From: Cytidiella melzeri
Taxonomy: Eukaryota > Basidiomycota > Agaricomycetes > Polyporales > Irpicaceae
Direction: 5' to 3'
Length of the DNA stretch: 40,704 nt
Assembly (NCBI GenBank): GCA_022592445.1
Contig: JABYQR010000386.1
Coordinates: 1 to 40,704, forward strand
Positions 38,831 to 40,704 of the stretch are shown here, one piece after another; positions within the stretch are counted from its first letter, which is position 1, and each line of letters opens with the position of its first letter. Made by a program: the position numbers and the translations under genes. Below the pieces are notes generated by a model that had not been told where the DNA came from, did not search any database, and was given only the letters and a program-made list of their open reading frames with translations.

Positions 38831-40704
38831 ACCCTCTCTTTCTTCAAGCTTGTCTAAAAACAGGCCTCTCTCCTCAACTGGTAGCCCCGCTACAGCCCTA
38901 TAGCCCATTTCCAAACTTGGCCGAGTTTCGGTATTCCATCCTGCCATTCTTGAAACCGGAAGAGGGGCGGCCCTACCCACCCTAAGTTGAGCCATCTCTC
39001 CACTTCCTCCTGAGTCACCCCCAGATCTTCCCATTTGTGTGCTGCCCAACTTATCCAGTACCAGTTGTTGGCCCAATCTATCATATCTGGCCCTGCGAAG
39101 GCCATGGTTCTCCATTTCCTCATGCACTCCGCCTTCTGGTTGGTCATAAAGACCCCGTTCCTGTGTTTGGCCGGACCCCAGAACTTGCAGGGTCCCCCCT
39201 CTATTGTGTCGACGATGTAGCTCTTTGAAAACTCCAAGCGTCTCGCCTGAACCGCCCGTCACACTGCCATGCGTGTGACAGATAACTCCTGCGGCGTCCT
39301 CTTGATCAACCTCCTTCCCTCTCGTCTCCATAGTGTTGGCGCCTGATCTTTCTCCTTCAACCATTGTTGCAGCTCGGAGTGCAAGCAGTGGGTTTTGTGC
39401 TTGAGGTTGCATGCGTGGATTTGGTCTATAGTTGGGATGGAAGGAGAGGTTGTTAGCTTTGTGACCAGGCTGATGACATCTGAAGCACGGGTTGTCTCTG
39501 AAGTGATGCTCACAATCTGCTGCATTCATAACTCTTGCGGTGGCTAGGTTATTGTTGGAGTAGGGGGTTCGAGTAGATTGATCCCCCCCCCCCCTCACTC
39601 CTGCGACGGCCATTATGAGCAGCCAGATAGAGCGTCAAGAGTTGCCGGTTTGTTTTGAGCCGGAGTGCTTCTATTATTGATTCTCCGAGGTTTTCTGGCT
39701 GGTGGTGGAGATTGTGGAGGGCGTTAAGGAGGTTCCACTTGAGTCCACGCTTGTACCAAGCTATCACTGCTTTTTTGTCTCGGTTCTCGCCATACTGGCC
39801 CAGCAATACGGAGAAATCATTGTTGTATTCTTGGATTGTTCTCAAACCCTGATTTGCCCATTCAAGTTTGGCTAATGCTCGTTCTCTGAGTCCTCAACAC
39901 TTCATTGCAGAATTCTCTCCAGTGTGGGAAATCTTCCATCAGGTATTGGTTCTTCTTCAGCATGGCCCATGGTCCAGCCGTCCCTCCGTTCATGTAGCTG
40001 TGTACGCAAACAATCTTGTGTATGGCTAGAGCAAATCGCTTGGGCTGCATCCTGATGTACATCAACATGTTGGTCCACCATTCGTCAAACTTCTCAGCCC
40101 TGCCGTCAAAGTCTTGGGGATCACAGAGTTTGAGCTTCTCCCACTCGCTTTCAGGTGGTGCTCGGTCATTGGTGGGGCGTTGGAGTATCTTTCAAAGGGG
40201 TACTCAGGGTTGAAAGGGTCTGTTTGTCTCCTCTTCTCATGACCTTCCCTATCATAGGGTTGAAAGAGGGGTCAATGTGGTTCTGGGACTGAGGAGTCAT
40301 CGTCATCAGGGGTAGTGAATGGTGTAAATGGCCTTTGTTCTCTTTCAGTCTTGAATGCTTGGGTACCTGCTGTTTGCCCAGTACCTTTGGTTTGTATTGC
40401 TTCTTCAGGGGTAATCATTGGTGGCTTTGGTGCTACTGTAAGTTTTCTTAACAATAGTGGTGGTGTGTTACTAGCAGATGGTACTTCTGCTCGTCTCTTG
40501 TCGCGTCTTCTGGCTTCTCGCAAGTGTCGCTCAACTTGGGCAATGTCCACAACTTCAAAGTCTGGGTATAGCAGTCTTACTGTCTGTTTTGCTAATTCAC
40601 AATTAGGACAAATGTCAGCTGTGTGTCACAGATTTTCAATGTTTCTACAAGACTTGCCTTACCAGGCAACGGTATTATTGGGAATATTTAAGCGCTTGTC
40701 AAGT
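38825..40704 (-). pseudogene. G4 gag (runs off the right edge)
   Basis: From the right edge: ICPNCELAKQTVRLLYPDFE, VERHLREARRRDKRRAEVPS, acidic TTPDDDDSSVPEPH, then in shifted frames LCDPQDFDGRAEKFDEWWTN, SYMNGGTAGPWAMLKKNQYL and ERALAKLEWANQGLRTIQEY, a classic capsid-like gag core. A 12-base C run at 39583-39594 separates two frames (NGRRRSEGGGG to DQSTRTPYSNN). The zinc knuckle reads CFRCHQPGHKANNL, so the last Cys is lost. A Trp-rich segment follows at 38890-39237. The start lies beyond 40704. Confidence 0.85.
38890..39237 (-). pseudogene. Trp-rich segment between G4 gag knuckle and protease
   Basis: A natural-looking frame with many Trp residues: FSKSYIVDTIEGGPCKFWGP, MRKWRTMAFAGPDMIDWANN, WISWAAHKWEDLGVTQEEVE, WLNLGWVGPPLFRFQEWQDG, PKLGQVWKWAIGL. 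An overlapping Gly/Arg-rich frame (38825-39613) is longer but looks like a shadow. The segment is probably the gag C-terminus; no known domain recognised. Confidence 0.5.

Noticed and set aside
38825..39613. 262-codon Gly/Arg-rich frame as one gag protein
   Set aside because: Only its first part, up to the zinc knuckle, fits gag; the later part overlaps a more natural Trp-rich frame.
1..40704. CRISPR, rRNA or tRNA genes
   Set aside because: No spaced direct-repeat array, rRNA-like or cloverleaf sequence seen; repeats are explained by transposons and minisatellites.

Overview
The window looks like a transposon graveyard from a mushroom-forming fungus (Agaricomycetes, Basidiomycota). The evidence is chromodomain-bearing Ty3/Gypsy elements, a hAT transposon with TAGNG termini, a 55-nt GT-AG intron, and a decayed copy of a multicopy hypothetical protein that I associate with Agaricomycetes. 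I see no intact housekeeping gene, rRNA, tRNA or CRISPR. Almost everything is mobile DNA, nested several levels deep and decayed by stops and frameshifts.

Layout. 1-3310: decayed hypothetical-protein gene (+). 3311-4195: no gene. 4196-4723: minisatellite of about 60-bp units. 4727-4923: truncated LTR of family B. 4924-19862: element G1 (+), a Gypsy element truncated inside its reverse transcriptase. Between its chromodomain and its polypurine tract it carries an antisense intron-containing gene (coiled coil plus Cys cluster). Element G2 (-, 7895-18461, 497-bp LTRs, TSD TCCGA/TCCAA) splits that gene. G2 is itself interrupted by hAT copy A (8317-10963), a family-C LTR (14207-14965) and a family-B solo LTR (16164-16911).

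19863-21440: purine-skewed, GCAAT-rich degenerate repeats split by a MITE-like inverted-repeat element (20784-21131). 21500-22302: another Gypsy fragment (+). 22303-40704: element G4 (-), running off the right edge. It has LTR D, gag, protease, integrase with chromodomain, and a third ORF with membrane segments that starts at the pol stop; RT and RNase H are deleted. G3 (-, 23491-35198, TSD GAAGT) interrupts the third ORF. G3 is in turn interrupted by a 433-bp LTR, a family-B solo LTR (25488-26275) and hAT copy B (32388-35034).

The boundaries check each other by arithmetic. Both hAT copies are 2647 bp with different 8-bp TSDs and an identical nested 227-bp solo LTR. Both G2 LTRs are 497 bp once the hAT is removed. 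Both G3 LTRs are 756 bp once nested insertions and a 49-bp terminal duplication are removed.

The most interesting biology: (1) G2 has an exact 11-nt match, and G3 a 10-nt match with one CpG-type mismatch, between the primer-binding site and the LTR just downstream of the TATA box. This is the arrangement expected for Tf1-type self-priming rather than tRNA priming. (2) G1 and G4 each carry an extra ORF in the env position, one antisense and one sense with membrane segments. (3) Many loss-of-function changes in catalytic residues and Arg-to-stop changes are CpG transitions.
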